From Clostridiales bacterium GWF2_38_85 (GTDB lineage: Bacteria > Bacillota > Clostridia > Oscillospirales > CAG-382): DNA of 64,000 bases. The translations under genes were made by a program, and so were the position numbers. This document shows, in pieces, positions 47,481 through 57,290 of the stretch. The stretch spans positions 58,426-122,425 of the forward strand of contig MGOY01000028.1 of NCBI GenBank assembly GCA_001797275.1. Direction: 5' to 3'. The notes beneath the pieces are model-generated. The model saw only the letters and a program-made list of their open reading frames with translations, made no database searches and had not been told where the DNA came from. Position 1 is the stretch's first letter. Every line of letters begins with the position of its first letter.

Positions 47481-47535
47481 GGCACAAATTTGAATGAAAA
47501 ATTGGTGGAGATACGCGAAAAGGCATATTCAACCA
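47481..47535 (-). promoter_or_regulatory. Type-2 leader relative upstream of the MazG-like gene
   Basis: Minus strand: ATATGC-CTTTTC-GCGTAT hairpin (one G-U pair), then CTCCACCAATTTTTCAT, close to CTCCATGTATTTTTCAT of the VTC leader. CTCCAC can pair with GTGGAG at the downstream ribosome binding site, a change on both sides that keeps complementarity. The AAACA...GGGATGGAG block is missing. Confidence 0.4.
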
Positions 47536-47544
47536 CTCTGTTTT

Positions 47545-47985
47545 TCAAGCTAATTTACCTTTTACCTTTTTTATAATAACATTCAAACCTGTAATAATGG
47601 TATAAACGATAATATAAATGAATGATGAAATAATAAATGCTTTAATATCTTTGACTTTACCTGCAATAAGAAAGAACGAAATCCACAGGTTTATATAATT
47701 TAAAATAATGTGTATTATTCTCTTTGGAGCATCGCCAAGTTTTTTTGCATTAAAAGTCAGGAAAGACAAAGCATATATAAAGGAGAATAACAGGATGCAG
47801 AACAGCATTGTTAAGGATGGAATAAGGTTTTCATTACCTTCACTAACTGATATATATGTTATTGATGAGAAAATTAATACCAGTAATGTAAATGCGTAGC
47901 ATGTTCTGAACACAATATTGTGTAATGCACTCGTAATTTTATTTCCGTTCAAGTTCTGCACTGTCCTTTCGGTTTTATTAAACAA
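47545..47985 (-). CDS. Small membrane protein of unknown function (DUF3021-like)
   Basis: 146 residues with four transmembrane segments (about 28-48, 55-76, 90-110, 115-137). Short cytoplasmic ends are basic. The pattern resembles DUF3021 membrane proteins but no motif is decisive. Its ATG overlaps the end of the P-loop gene by 8 bases, so both are co-translated; a membrane partner for that protein is possible. Confidence 0.55.
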   Translation of the reverse strand: MFNKTERTVQNLNGNKITSALHNIVFRTCYAFTLLVLIFSSITYISVSEGNENLIPSLTMLFCILLFSFIYALSFLTFNAKKLGDAPKRIIHIILNYINLWISFFLIAGKVKDIKAFIISSFIYIIVYTIITGLNVIIKKVKGKLA

Positions 47986-48385
47986 GCTTAACTAACTTCT
48001 CGCTCAATTGTTCCTTCGCCATAGAAGCGGTAATAACGCAATTTATATGGTTCTTCACTAAAAGTGAATCAACAGTGATAATAAATTCTTCAAAGTCTGT
48101 CAGATTATCCTGACATATTTTTAAAGCGGAGTCGATAAACAAATCAGTAATATCATAATTGCCTGCAAGTAAACCGCCTACAAAACCATAAAGTTGCTTT
48201 CCGTCACGTATGTCGTAATCAAGACAATCAATCAATCTAATCTGATGCTTAATATCGAAGGTCAATTTCTTGCCGTATTCGATACATATTACAGAACCAC
48301 GAGATTTTTCGACAGCCTTGTTGGCATCTTCGATTATTGCCTTTGTTTTGCCTGTCCCTTTTAGACCGATTATAAGTTTGAGCAT
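47978..48385 (-). CDS. Small P-loop NTPase of unknown function
   Basis: 135 residues. Walker A GLKGTGKT at about 7-14; a hydrophobic strand FEEFIITVDS is a possible Walker B. AGGAGG precedes the ATG. Short stand-alone P-loop proteins like this occur in Clostridia without known role. It has its own promoter and a hairpin in its leader and is coupled to the membrane protein gene downstream. Confidence 0.65.
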   Translation of the reverse strand: MLKLIIGLKGTGKTKAIIEDANKAVEKSRGSVICIEYGKKLTFDIKHQIRLIDCLDYDIRDGKQLYGFVGGLLAGNYDITDLFIDSALKICQDNLTDFEEFIITVDSLLVKNHINCVITASMAKEQLSEKLVKLV

Positions 48386-48408
48386 ACAAAGTCCTCCTAT
48401 GATTTTTT

Positions 48409-48475
48409 CAATACTCTAATAAAATATATAGTATTGATTTATACAAATTATACACTATGCACTGTCGTTTTGCAA
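48409..48475 (-). promoter_or_regulatory. Promoter and leader hairpin of the P-loop gene
   Basis: TTGCAA (48475-48470), 17-base spacer, TATAAT (48452-48447). The transcript would start close to the hairpin CAATACT / AGTATTG (48436-48409) and then reach the ribosome binding site. Confidence 0.65.
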
Positions 48476-48492
48476 GTGTTTTTTATGACTTT

Positions 48493-49833
48493 TTACAATT
48501 CAGTTATCTTATTTTTCAACTCTTCGCCAAGCTTCTCATATCCGCTTTTACCCATTAATGCGAACATATTTTTCTTATACGCTTCAACCCCCGGTTGGTC
48601 AAAAGGATTTACACCAAGCATATATGCAGATGCAGCACACGAAAGGAAGAAGAAATATATTAATTCACCGACTGTTTCTTCATCGCAGTTATCGTATTCA
48701 ATGACAATATTGGGTACTCCACCATCGGTATGTGCCATTATTGTGCCAAGGAATGCAAAGTTGTTTACATTGTCAAGCGGCATATCAGAAACGAAATTCA
48801 ATCCGTCAATGTTCTCAGCATCGAACGGTATCGAGATCGGATTAACAGAATTCTTTTGCATAACAACCGTCTCGAATATTGTTCTTTCGCCATCCTGGAT
48901 GTACTGTCCCATTGAATGGAGATCAGTTGTGAATACGACCGACGCCGGGAATATGCCATTCCCTTGTTTGCCTTCACTTTCGCCAAACAACTGCTTCCAC
49001 CATTCTGCCATATATCTGAACGAAGGACGGTAACTGCAAAGCAACTCTATCTTCTTGTTTTTCCTGTAAAGTGCGGTTCTGAGGAGTGCATATCTGTATG
49101 CGGTGTTTTTAAGTCCATCTTTGAAATACTGTTCTCTTGCTGAAGCAGCGCCTGCAATAAGTTTATCAATGTCTATGCCACTAACAGCAATAGGAAGCAG
49201 TCCGACAGCTATAAGAACCGAGAATCTACCGCCGATGTCGTCGGGAACAATGAAGGTTTCATAACCTTCATTATCGGCAAATTTCTTAAGTGTGCCTCTT
49301 GCTTTATCGGTTGTAATAAAAATACGATCAATAAGCTCTGCTTTCGAATACTTAGCTTCCATCATCTTTCTGATAATTCTAAATGCAACTGCAGGTTCGG
49401 TTGTTGTACCTGATTTTGAAATTACATTGACTGCAACATCTCTACCTTCACAGATTTTTAGTATATCATTCAACTCATCTGATGAAAGTGAGTTACCTGC
49501 AAAATAGATGTCGGGGGTGTTCTTTTTCATTGAGTTATATAAGGGTGATTTTAAAAGCTCGATAATTGCTCTTGCACCAAGATATGAACCACCGATGCCG
49601 ATTACTATCAGAACATCACTGTTCCTTTTGATCTTATCAGCGGCAGCTTTTATACGATTGTATTTTTCTATATCTTGCTTTATGATGCTGTCACGCCAGC
49701 CTAAAAAATCGCTGCCCTCACCGTTCATACTCATGATTTTATCGTGAGCTGTTTCAAGCAATGAGTGCAGCGGTGTTAAATCGGATTCCTTAATAAAACC
49801 TTTAAGATACTTTTCGTTTACTGTGACTTTCAT
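48493..49833 (-). CDS. pgi: Glucose-6-phosphate isomerase
   Basis: 446 residues from the ATG at 49833, the short bacterial form. Substrate phosphate-binding GIGGSYLGARA and SKSGTTTEPA, the catalytic-base region VPDDIGGRFSVLIAVG, and FDQPGVEAYKKNMF near the end are all present. It interconverts glucose- and fructose-6-phosphate. It follows truB, but a type-1 structured leader repeat lies between them, so its expression may be separately set. Confidence 0.96.
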   Translation of the reverse strand: MKVTVNEKYLKGFIKESDLTPLHSLLETAHDKIMSMNGEGSDFLGWRDSIIKQDIEKYNRIKAAADKIKRNSDVLIVIGIGGSYLGARAIIELLKSPLYNSMKKNTPDIYFAGNSLSSDELNDILKICEGRDVAVNVISKSGTTTEPAVAFRIIRKMMEAKYSKAELIDRIFITTDKARGTLKKFADNEGYETFIVPDDIGGRFSVLIAVGLLPIAVSGIDIDKLIAGAASAREQYFKDGLKNTAYRYALLRTALYRKNKKIELLCSYRPSFRYMAEWWKQLFGESEGKQGNGIFPASVVFTTDLHSMGQYIQDGERTIFETVVMQKNSVNPISIPFDAENIDGLNFVSDMPLDNVNNFAFLGTIMAHTDGGVPNIVIEYDNCDEETVGELIYFFFLSCAASAYMLGVNPFDQPGVEAYKKNMFALMGKSGYEKLGEELKNKITEL

Positions 49834-49841
49834 ATATATGA

Positions 49842-49921
49842 CCATTCCTTTTTATTAAGTGGAAATTTTGTTGTTCCGGTGAAGCCAGATTTACACCTGC
49901 TGTACAATGCACAGCAGGTTT
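49842..49921 (-). repeat. Type-1 structured leader repeat, copy D
   Basis: Minus strand: hairpin ACCTGCTGT/ACAGCAGGT, GTAAATC, hairpin CTGG-CTTCA-CCGG, GAAC, ATTTCC, then AAAAAGGAATGGT before the pgi ATG. The first hairpin of the other copies is missing. The stem bases differ from copies A-C but still pair, and the flanking single strands are conserved. Confidence 0.6.
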
Positions 49922-49926
49922 ATTTG

Positions 49927-50826
49927 TTAAATAAATAAAGATTCTGATTTAATTGCTATTCCGTTAGGATATTCAGCAACTCTTCCGATTGAGAAGAAGC
50001 CATCGGTTCCGTTGATACGTACCCATTCACCTACAGAATATTCTGCTTCGAGTTCTAATTTTTTAAGATATACTTCAGCACCGTTTTTTGCAAGCTTTTC
50101 AAAGAACTCGGGTAAGTCAATTTTTTTCAACGATGAAAATAGACTTTCAGTCGGTATGACCAATTTTTCTCTGTCGTCTTCGCTCATCTCTTCAAGTTGT
50201 TCGAGTGTTATAGCAGCATCAAGCATAAAGTCTCCTACGCTTGTCCTGACCAGACTACCCATCGCTGCACCGCAACCTAACTTTTTGCCGATATCGGAGC
50301 ATAAGGTTCTTATATAGGTGCCTTTTGAGCAATATACATCAAGATAAATGCTGTTGTCAACCACCTCGGCATGCAATCTGTGTATTTTTATATTACGCGG
50401 TTTTCTGTCAACTTCAATACCTTTGCGAGCAAGATCATATAGTCTTCTACCATTAATTTTTATTGCAGAATACATCGGTGGAATCTGAACTATTCTGCCA
50501 ATAAATTCAGGCAGAATCTTTTTAACTTCATCGATACCCGGTATAACACCGGAAAAAGTGTTTAGTATTTCTCCTGTAGTATCTTCAGTATCGGTTTCTA
50601 TTCCAAGTACAAGATTTGCATAATAACCTTTATCATGCTCAACAAGATAATTACTTGCTTTCACTGCGCTGTTAAGCATAATCGGAAGCACACCGCTTGC
50701 AGCAGGATCAAGCGTTCCGCTATGTCCTGCTTTTTCTGCTCCCAACAATCTTTTAACCTTAGCAACTGCTGTGTGTGATGTCATTCCTGACGGTTTATTC
50801 AATATAAGTATTCCATGTGTAATCAA
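49927..50826 (-). CDS. truB: tRNA pseudouridine-55 synthase
   Basis: 299 residues. HSGTLDP with catalytic Asp40, KPSGMTSH at the N-terminus, IPPMYSAIKINGRRLYDLAR and CSKGTYIRTL all fit TruB; a PUA-like C-terminal region follows. It makes pseudouridine 55 in the tRNA T-arm. Its ATG overlaps the stop of the DHH gene by 4 bases. It is the last gene of the rimP-nusA-infB operon. Confidence 0.97.
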   Translation of the reverse strand: MITHGILILNKPSGMTSHTAVAKVKRLLGAEKAGHSGTLDPAASGVLPIMLNSAVKASNYLVEHDKGYYANLVLGIETDTEDTTGEILNTFSGVIPGIDEVKKILPEFIGRIVQIPPMYSAIKINGRRLYDLARKGIEVDRKPRNIKIHRLHAEVVDNSIYLDVYCSKGTYIRTLCSDIGKKLGCGAAMGSLVRTSVGDFMLDAAITLEQLEEMSEDDREKLVIPTESLFSSLKKIDLPEFFEKLAKNGAEVYLKKLELEAEYSVGEWVRINGTDGFFSIGRVAEYPNGIAIKSESLFI

Positions 50827-51788
50827 AATCGTTTTTCAACCTCCTTAACAATAACCGACTTAACATCTTCTAAACTCCCGGAAATATTACATCCTGCAGC
50901 ATGATAATGGCCACCGCCACCAAATATATTGCATATTTCCGCTACATTGACAAACTTATTCGAACGAAGTGACAGCTTATATCCACCATTGCTGTCAGGA
51001 CGGATAAGTATACCTACCTCAACACCCTCAAGTTGTCTGGGAAGTTGAGCAACATCACTAAATTCGGTTTCAACTATATTATGTTCTTTTAACATTTCAT
51101 CATTGAATCCGATAAGAGCAATTTTCTCATCAGAAAAAAATTCAAGTAAGGTGTAGGCAAGCTTTGATATCGTAAATTGTTCTTTTGTTTTCATATCAAA
51201 AAGCAGCCGGTTTATTTCAGCAAAATCAATTCTCTGCTCAATAAGCTGAGCTGCAATTATATGTGTCTGAGGTCTGACAGATGAATATTTGAATCCACCG
51301 GAATCAGAAACAATTGCTGCATATAATGCTTCTGCAATTTCTGAATCAAGATCAACACCGAGTGCTATCATAAGCTCATAAATTATTTCACCACAAGCAA
51401 CACGATCTGACATTAACAGTTTATATTCGCATTCAATGTTGTTGCCCATATGGTGATCTATAGTAAGATTAATCTTATCGGAATATTCAGTTTCGAAATC
51501 ACCAAGCAACTTTGGCGAAGCAATATCAACAGATATAATGAAACAATCTTCCTTTGATTCTTTGACAAAAACCTTGTTTTTATCAAGAAACATATATCTG
51601 GCAGGAACATTACCTGTCAGAACTTTCGCTTTTTTACCACACTTTTTAAGTATCTGCGCAAGTGCCGATGCAGAACCAAGGGTGTCCGCATCGGGATGCG
51701 TATGTGTCAATATCAAAAAAGGCTTTTCCGATTGCTTCAAAACTGCTGCTATTTGCTCAACTGTTTTGTTTATTGATTGATTCATCAT
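50823..51788 (-). CDS. nrnA: DHH/DHHA1 phosphoesterase (NrnA-like)
   Basis: 321 residues. THTHPDADTLGSA, the metal ligand Asp in SVDIA, the DHH motif IDHHMGN and the DHHA1 motif GGGGHYHAAGC are complete. NrnA-like enzymes degrade nano-RNA, pAp and linear dinucleotides such as pGpG, the product of c-di-GMP hydrolysis, so it could finish c-di-GMP breakdown in this c-di-GMP-using cell (inference). The start overlaps rbfA by 32 bases. Confidence 0.9.
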   Translation of the reverse strand: MMNQSINKTVEQIAAVLKQSEKPFLILTHTHPDADTLGSASALAQILKKCGKKAKVLTGNVPARYMFLDKNKVFVKESKEDCFIISVDIASPKLLGDFETEYSDKINLTIDHHMGNNIECEYKLLMSDRVACGEIIYELMIALGVDLDSEIAEALYAAIVSDSGGFKYSSVRPQTHIIAAQLIEQRIDFAEINRLLFDMKTKEQFTISKLAYTLLEFFSDEKIALIGFNDEMLKEHNIVETEFSDVAQLPRQLEGVEVGILIRPDSNGGYKLSLRSNKFVNVAEICNIFGGGGHYHAAGCNISGSLEDVKSVIVKEVEKRF

Positions 51789-52131
51789 CGATTTCCTTCA
51801 GTACTTTTTCAATGTGCATCGCTTTTTCAACTGTGTTGTCAAACTCAAAAGTCAGTTTTGGCGTTATCCGCAGATTTAAACGTTTTGCAAGCTCGCTACG
51901 TATATAACCGTTTGCGCTGACAAGCCCTTTGTTTATTTCTTTAATATCAACAGCGTTTTTACCTGTAGGCAATGCACTGTAATATATTTTTGCCACTGAA
52001 AGGTCCTTGCTGACTCTTGCCGCTGTTATGTTGAAGAGAACACTTGTGATTCTGTAATCCTTTACAGATCTTATTATCTCATTCAATTCGCGTTGTGTCT
52101 GTTCGTTAATTTTTTCCTGTCGTATACCCAT
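51757..52131 (-). CDS. rbfA: Ribosome-binding factor A
   Basis: 124 residues from the ATG at 52131 (AAGGATGGT six bases upstream). The KH-like fold with RQEKINEQTQRELNEIIR and the AxG-type DLSVAKIYYSALP is typical. It assists 30S subunit maturation. It overlaps the nrnA gene and follows infB by 81 bases. Confidence 0.95.
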   Translation of the reverse strand: MGIRQEKINEQTQRELNEIIRSVKDYRITSVLFNITAARVSKDLSVAKIYYSALPTGKNAVDIKEINKGLVSANGYIRSELAKRLNLRITPKLTFEFDNTVEKAMHIEKVLKEIDDESINKQNS

Positions 52132-52212
52132 ATTAAAACCATCCTTCTGCAATTATTGCAACGCTCTTATTCATTCAGGGTTACACAGATATTATTTCCC
52201 AATATAAATTAT

Positions 52213-54690
52213 CTATTTAGTTATCTCTTCCATTATATATGCCTCAAGAACATCGGCATCTTTAATGTCATTGAACTTATCAAGTCCTATACCACATTCA
52301 TAACCCTGTGCAACTTCTTTTACATCATCCTTGAAGCGTCTGAGAGATGAAATTTTATCTTCAAATATAACCACACTGTCACGAAGAACTCGGATACCGG
52401 CATTCCTGGTAACCTTGCCGTCTGTAATCATACAGCCGGCAATCGCACCGACATTCGGTACCTTGATGACCTGGCGTACCTGTGCTCTGCCGAGTATAAC
52501 TTCCTTGAACTTCGGAGCAAGCATACCCTTAAGTGCTGCTTCGATTTCTTCTATGCATTCGTAGATTATTCTATATGTGCGAATGTCAACCTCTTGACGT
52601 GCAGCGACATCAATTACATTTTTATCAGGTCTGATATTAAATCCGATTATAATTGCGTTTGAAGCTGCAGCAAGCATAATATCGCTTTCAGTAATTGCAC
52701 CTACACCTGTATGGATAACTGAAACCTTGACTTCTTCATTAGAAAGCTTCGAAAGGCTTGCGGTTACTGCTTCGGCAGAGCCTTGAACATCTGCTTTTAC
52801 TATTATATTAAGCTCTTTAATACCGCTGGCAATCTGACTAAACAGATCATCAAGCGTAATCTTCGATGCTGCTTTAAACTGCTCATCTTTTACTTCCTGT
52901 TTACGCTTCTCGACAAGCTCTCTTGCCATCTTTTCATCCTCGACAGCATAGAAGATATCACCTGCATTTGGAACTTCTGAAAGACCTGTTATCTCAACAG
53001 GAACAGAAGGACCTGCTGCTTCGACTTTTTCGCTCTTATCATTAGTCATTACACGGACACGACCGACTGCGGTTCCGGCAATAACAGCATCACCGAGCTT
53101 CAATGTTCCATTCTGTACAAGTATGGTTGCAACCGTGCCTTTACCCTTATCAAGTTTTGCTTCGATGACAACACCCTTAGCTGCACGGTTGGGGTTAGCT
53201 TTAAGTTCCTTAACTTCGGTAACAAGGAGTATCATCTCAAGCAGGGTATCGATACCTGTGTGTTTTAGAGCCGATACAGGAACGCAGATGGTTTCACCGC
53301 CCCATTCTTCGGGAACAAGGTCATATTTTGTAAGCTCCTGCTTAATTGTTTCAGGATCAGCACCCGGGCGATCCATTTTATTTATTGCAATAATTATAGA
53401 AACTCCGGCTGCTTTTGCATGATTAATCGCTTCTACAGTCTGTGGCATGATGCCGTCATCTGCTGCAACAACAAGAATTGCAATATCAGTGATTTGAGCA
53501 CCTCTGGCACGCATTGAAGTAAAAGCTTCATGACCGGGTGTATCAAGGAAGGTTATATCCTTACCTTTTATATTTACTCTGTATGCGCCGATATGCTGTG
53601 TGATACCACCGGCTTCACCTTCAGTTACATTTGTATTTCTGATAGCATCGAGAAGTGACGTCTTACCGTGGTCAACGTGTCCCATTACAACAACCACAGG
53701 AGCGCGCTCGATCAAATCTTCGGTTTTATCTATGCTTTCGTCAAACAACTTCTCTTCCATTGTTACAACAACTTCACGAGAAACCTTTATTCCGTATTCA
53801 TCCGCAATAAGGTAAGCTGTATCATAATCAATAGCTTGATTTACATTGACCATAACGCCCATTTTCATGAGCTTTTTAATAACATCAGGTGCAGTTATTT
53901 TCATTCTGCTTGCCAGATCGGAAACAACGATTTCGTCCGGTACTGTAATAGAAAGCTGAACCTTCTTAGGTTTATATACAGGTCTTGTATTTCTATCGTT
54001 TTGGAAAGACTTTTTGTTTCCATAGCTTTTTGTATTTTTTTTCTTTATCTTCTGCATAGTCTTGTTCAGATCATTTTTTGCATTCTCTGGAACAAGATTT
54101 TCAAGCTTTTCATCATATTTTGATAGGTCAACACCGGCACTTCCGCGTGTGTCAACAACTCTTACGGTACGTTGAGACATAGGAGTCTTAGGCTTCTGAT
54201 TTTGTTGTGGGTTTTGTTGTTGAGGCCTCTGCTGTTGCGGCTGCGGATTTCTAGGTGCGTTTTGATTCTGAAATCTGTTCTGCTGCTGATATTGCTGCGG
54301 TTGTTGCTTATTTTGTGGTCGATTGAAATCACGTTTTTGCTGTGGCTGAGTAGATTGTTGATGTGACGCTTGTTTCGCTGCTGTCTGTTGCGCCGCCGCT
54401 GCCGTTTGCTGCGCAAATTGTTGTGCTGCTGCTTGCTTTATTGCCAGTTCCTCAGCTTTCTTCTTCTGTTGAGCTTTTCTTGCTTCATCAAAAAACTCGT
54501 CAAGTTTAACCTCATTCTTTTGTGTGAGGTTCTCGAGGACAATATTTATCTCATCGTCTTCCAGGACTGAATTAAAGCTTTTGCGTGATTTACCGTTTTC
54601 AGTAAGCAATGCTGCAATTTCCTTATTCGGTATTTCAAAATCCTTGGCAACCGTTCCAAGTGTGTTATTTTTTGCATTCGTTGCTGCCAT
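52213..54690 (-). CDS. infB: Translation initiation factor IF-2
   Basis: 825 residues from the ATG at 54690 (GAGAGGTGG seven bases upstream). An IF2N domain (about 1-60), a Gln/Asn-rich linker of about 100 residues (80-180), a second IF2N-like domain (about 245-310), and the GTPase core [21 protein letters not shown], then domains II-IV. It brings initiator tRNA to the 30S subunit. The Gln-rich linker is low complexity and replaces the charged linker of other species. Confidence 0.97.
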   Translation of the reverse strand: MAATNAKNNTLGTVAKDFEIPNKEIAALLTENGKSRKSFNSVLEDDEINIVLENLTQKNEVKLDEFFDEARKAQQKKKAEELAIKQAAAQQFAQQTAAAAQQTAAKQASHQQSTQPQQKRDFNRPQNKQQPQQYQQQNRFQNQNAPRNPQPQQQRPQQQNPQQNQKPKTPMSQRTVRVVDTRGSAGVDLSKYDEKLENLVPENAKNDLNKTMQKIKKKNTKSYGNKKSFQNDRNTRPVYKPKKVQLSITVPDEIVVSDLASRMKITAPDVIKKLMKMGVMVNVNQAIDYDTAYLIADEYGIKVSREVVVTMEEKLFDESIDKTEDLIERAPVVVVMGHVDHGKTSLLDAIRNTNVTEGEAGGITQHIGAYRVNIKGKDITFLDTPGHEAFTSMRARGAQITDIAILVVAADDGIMPQTVEAINHAKAAGVSIIIAINKMDRPGADPETIKQELTKYDLVPEEWGGETICVPVSALKHTGIDTLLEMILLVTEVKELKANPNRAAKGVVIEAKLDKGKGTVATILVQNGTLKLGDAVIAGTAVGRVRVMTNDKSEKVEAAGPSVPVEITGLSEVPNAGDIFYAVEDEKMARELVEKRKQEVKDEQFKAASKITLDDLFSQIASGIKELNIIVKADVQGSAEAVTASLSKLSNEEVKVSVIHTGVGAITESDIMLAAASNAIIIGFNIRPDKNVIDVAARQEVDIRTYRIIYECIEEIEAALKGMLAPKFKEVILGRAQVRQVIKVPNVGAIAGCMITDGKVTRNAGIRVLRDSVVIFEDKISSLRRFKDDVKEVAQGYECGIGLDKFNDIKDADVLEAYIMEEITK

Positions 54691-54849
54691 ATGCATTCCA
54701 CCTCTCTAATACCAATCCACAAAAATAACCAGGATTTATTTTGCTGAGAAAATACCAAACATTAAAGTATTTTTCGAAAATAAAATATAGTTGTTATTGC
54801 ATATTGTTATAGGCCTTATCTTTTTCGGGGTTAAGTATCAATTCAATAT

Positions 54850-55158
54850 TTATTCTGCACTGTTGCGGCTTTTCCTGAAGCCGATAAGTAAATTGTTATC
54901 GGTTATAGCCACAGCAGATGATTGTTCTTTTCCGACAGCCGAGCCAAGCTCTTCCATTGTATAACCAAGCTGTTCGTATTCTGCATTGTAATAATTGCAT
55001 TTATCAGTTATCCGCTTTAATGTGTTTTCAGCGGCATCCGATGCAATAATAACAAGCTTTGTTTTTTTGAGCTTGATACCGTCCAGCACCGAATTTGTTC
55101 CAACAAGTAATGCTCCCGCTCTTTTGACGAGCCCTAGCATACTTAAAGCTTTATCCAT
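54850..55158 (-). CDS. ylxQ: L7Ae-family RNA-binding protein YlxQ
   Basis: 102 residues. The L7Ae fold with VKRAGALLVGTNSVLDGIK and KLVIIASDAAENTLKRI is typical of YlxQ/RplGA, which binds kink-turn RNA. It lies between ylxR and infB as in most Firmicutes; 12 bases separate it from ylxR. Confidence 0.92.
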   Translation of the reverse strand: MDKALSMLGLVKRAGALLVGTNSVLDGIKLKKTKLVIIASDAAENTLKRITDKCNYYNAEYEQLGYTMEELGSAVGKEQSSAVAITDNNLLIGFRKSRNSAE

Positions 55159-55170
55159 TTATATTATTCC

Positions 55171-55443
55171 TTAGTTCTGTTTAAACTGAGCTTCAAGCTC
55201 TTCATAAACCTGTGGAGATACCTGACATTTGAAGTTTTTTTCGATTCTTTTTAATTTTTTTGCTTTCAAAAAGCATTCAACATTTGAACATACATATGCG
55301 CCTCTGCCGTTCTTTTTACCGGCTTTGTCAAACATAATATTTCCATCAGGTTCTTTTACAATTCTTATCAGACTTTTTTTATCCTTCATCTCATTACATC
55401 CGATGCATTTTCTTAAAGGACTGTTCTTTTTGTTTGGCTCCAT
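55171..55443 (-). CDS. ylxR: YlxR (DUF448) nucleic-acid-binding protein
   Basis: 90 residues from the ATG at 55443; a longer frame would overlap nusA. RKCIGCNEMKDKKSLIRIV and GRGAYVCSNVECF are YlxR hallmarks. It starts 4 bases after the nusA stop and is co-transcribed with it; YlxR has been linked to RNase P and to transcription control. Confidence 0.92.
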   Translation of the reverse strand: MEPNKKNSPLRKCIGCNEMKDKKSLIRIVKEPDGNIMFDKAGKKNGRGAYVCSNVECFLKAKKLKRIEKNFKCQVSPQVYEELEAQFKQN

Positions 55444-55447
55444 AGGA

Positions 55448-56554
55448 TTAAGCGTCCTCATCAACATCAACACTCGAAGTATCGTACTTCAATACCGGTG
55501 CTGCAGCTTTATCATCAAGCCAGCTGTCAGACTTTATATCTATTTTACAGCCAACAAGCTTAGAAGCAAGTCTTGCATTCTGACCTGCTTTTCCTATTGC
55601 AAGTGAAAGCTGATCATCATCGACAATTACTCTGTATGCATTATCTGCATCAGTTCTCTTTACAACCGATTTAACCTTTGCGGGTGCAAGTGCTGCTGCA
55701 ATGAATTCTTCCATCTGAGAGCTGTATTTTATTATATCTATTTTCTCGCCGTTAAGTTCATCCGATATGTTTGTCTTACGTATTCTCTTGGGACCGATAC
55801 AGGCACCGATAGGATCGATGTCAGAATCGTTTGACCTTACCGCAATTTTCGTTCTGCTGCCTGCTTCACGTGCAACGGACATAATTTCAACTTTATTTTC
55901 TGCAATTTCAGGCACCTCAAGCTCAAACAGACGCTTGATAAGTCCGGGATGTGTGCGTGAAAGTACAACAGAGGGTCCTCTGACGTCCTGCTTTATTTCA
56001 GTTACGAATACTTTCAATCTGTCACCAACCTTGAGTGATTCGTTTGCAATCTGCTCATGGCGGAATAAAACCATCTCATTTTTGCCGATTTCGAGAGTTG
56101 CATTGTCTGTAAGCGGATCAATACGAACAACAAGTGCGCTGACAATTTCGTCCTTCTTGCTTTCGTATTCTTTGATGAGCATTCCGCGTTCAGCTTCTCT
56201 GATTGCTTGTATAATAACTTGTTTTGCGGTCTGTGCTGGAATTCTACCGAAGCCTTTAGGTTGTACTTCGATTTCAACTATATCACCATAGCTAAAAACA
56301 GCAGATAATTTTTGCGCTTCATCAAGTGAAATTTCTGTTTTAGGGTCTGTTACTTCTTCGACTACATTCAACAGCTTATACATATGTGTTGATTTTGTTT
56401 TCGAATCAAGTACGACCTTTACATTTATCTGACCGCCGCTCTCACGTTTGTATGCTGTAACAAGAGCAGCTTCAACACGTTCAAGCATATATTCCTTAGG
56501 AATTCCGCGCTCTTTATCAAGAGCTTCAATTGCCTCAAAAAACTCGGTGTTCAT
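55448..56554 (-). CDS. nusA: Transcription termination/antitermination factor NusA
   Basis: 368 residues: N-terminal RNA-polymerase-binding domain (1-130), S1 domain (about 135-200), two KH domains (about 230-350) with IGPKRIRK and LAIGKAGQNARLASKL. The C-terminal acidic repeats of E. coli NusA are absent, as in other Firmicutes. Its ATG overlaps the rimP stop by 4 bases. Confidence 0.96.
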   Translation of the reverse strand: MNTEFFEAIEALDKERGIPKEYMLERVEAALVTAYKRESGGQINVKVVLDSKTKSTHMYKLLNVVEEVTDPKTEISLDEAQKLSAVFSYGDIVEIEVQPKGFGRIPAQTAKQVIIQAIREAERGMLIKEYESKKDEIVSALVVRIDPLTDNATLEIGKNEMVLFRHEQIANESLKVGDRLKVFVTEIKQDVRGPSVVLSRTHPGLIKRLFELEVPEIAENKVEIMSVAREAGSRTKIAVRSNDSDIDPIGACIGPKRIRKTNISDELNGEKIDIIKYSSQMEEFIAAALAPAKVKSVVKRTDADNAYRVIVDDDQLSLAIGKAGQNARLASKLVGCKIDIKSDSWLDDKAAAPVLKYDTSSVDVDEDA

Positions 56555-57036
56555 TTTGAAATATCCTCCGTTATAATTAATTCGGCTTTCAGCAATGCAA
56601 TATCGCGAAGCGCAAATATTTTTTCATCAATTTCTGTTGTCAACTTTATTTCATTGCCATCAAAGTCTGAAAGCTTTCCTTCAAAGAACTTCTGACCATT
56701 GACCGGCGCATAAAGTTTTACAGATATCTTATGTTCGGTGCCAACAAACTTCTTGATATGCTTTTCTGTTTTAAGCTCACGTTCAAGTCCGGCACTTGCA
56801 AGTTCGAGACAATAGCTTTCTTTTATTATATCAACTTCATCAAGTAATTCGTTAACTTTGCTGTTAACCTTCGCAACATCTTCGATTGATATTCCCGTAT
56901 CTTTGTCTATTTCAATAAGAAGATTGTATGCTGTCGGATCCTTGTAATAATCTACATACCACAGCTCGTATCCGAATTCTGTTACAACAGGTTCAACCAG
57001 CTTTGTTACCTTTTCAATGATTTCTTTTTTTGTCAT
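56551..57036 (-). CDS. rimP: Ribosome maturation factor RimP
   Basis: 161 residues. GYELWYVDYYKD and LLIEIDKDTGISIEDVAKVN, then CLELASAGLERELKTEKHIKKFVG, which carries the family motif ExSxPGLDRPL in altered form. It helps 30S assembly. It is the first gene of the operon that runs through nusA to truB. Confidence 0.93.
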   Translation of the reverse strand: MTKKEIIEKVTKLVEPVVTEFGYELWYVDYYKDPTAYNLLIEIDKDTGISIEDVAKVNSKVNELLDEVDIIKESYCLELASAGLERELKTEKHIKKFVGTEHKISVKLYAPVNGQKFFEGKLSDFDGNEIKLTTEIDEKIFALRDIALLKAELIITEDISK

Positions 57037-57145
57037 ATATCTACCGTTTTCTTTTCTATCTTATTTTCCCATATCCGTTTATTTTGATACGGAATCAATT
57101 ATTTTAAAGCTCTGCTTTGCTTTGATATTGGTGTGCAAACAAAAG

Positions 57146-57171
57146 TTAAAGAGTGGCTTGCCACTCTTTAA
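57146..57171 (-). terminator. Probable terminator between the SOS-type gene and rimP
   Basis: TTAAAGAGTGG / CCACTCTTTAA, 4-base loop, followed by CTTTTGTTTG on the minus strand. It lies about 120 bases past the stop of the gene at 57291. Confidence 0.65.
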
Positions 57172-57290
57172 ACTCCCACACTGCTTTATAATATTATTAT
57201 ATCACTTAAATTCTTAAAAATCAATACCTTTTTATAATTTTCTTATAACTTCAGTTGATTTTTCTAACTTTTTTACCTCTGAAATCGGTT

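Noticed and set aside
48434..49033. Plus-strand open frame of 199 codons
   Set aside because: Antisense to pgi and the pgi downstream gap; no supporting start signals.
53668..54123. Plus-strand open frame of 151 codons
   Set aside because: It lies antisense within infB, has no ribosome binding site and a composition typical of a shadow frame.
54180..54450. Repeat-like Gln/Asn codon run
   Set aside because: It is the low-complexity linker of IF-2, in frame and expected to vary, not a separate repeat element.
55767..56291. Plus-strand open frame of 174 codons
   Set aside because: Entirely antisense to nusA.
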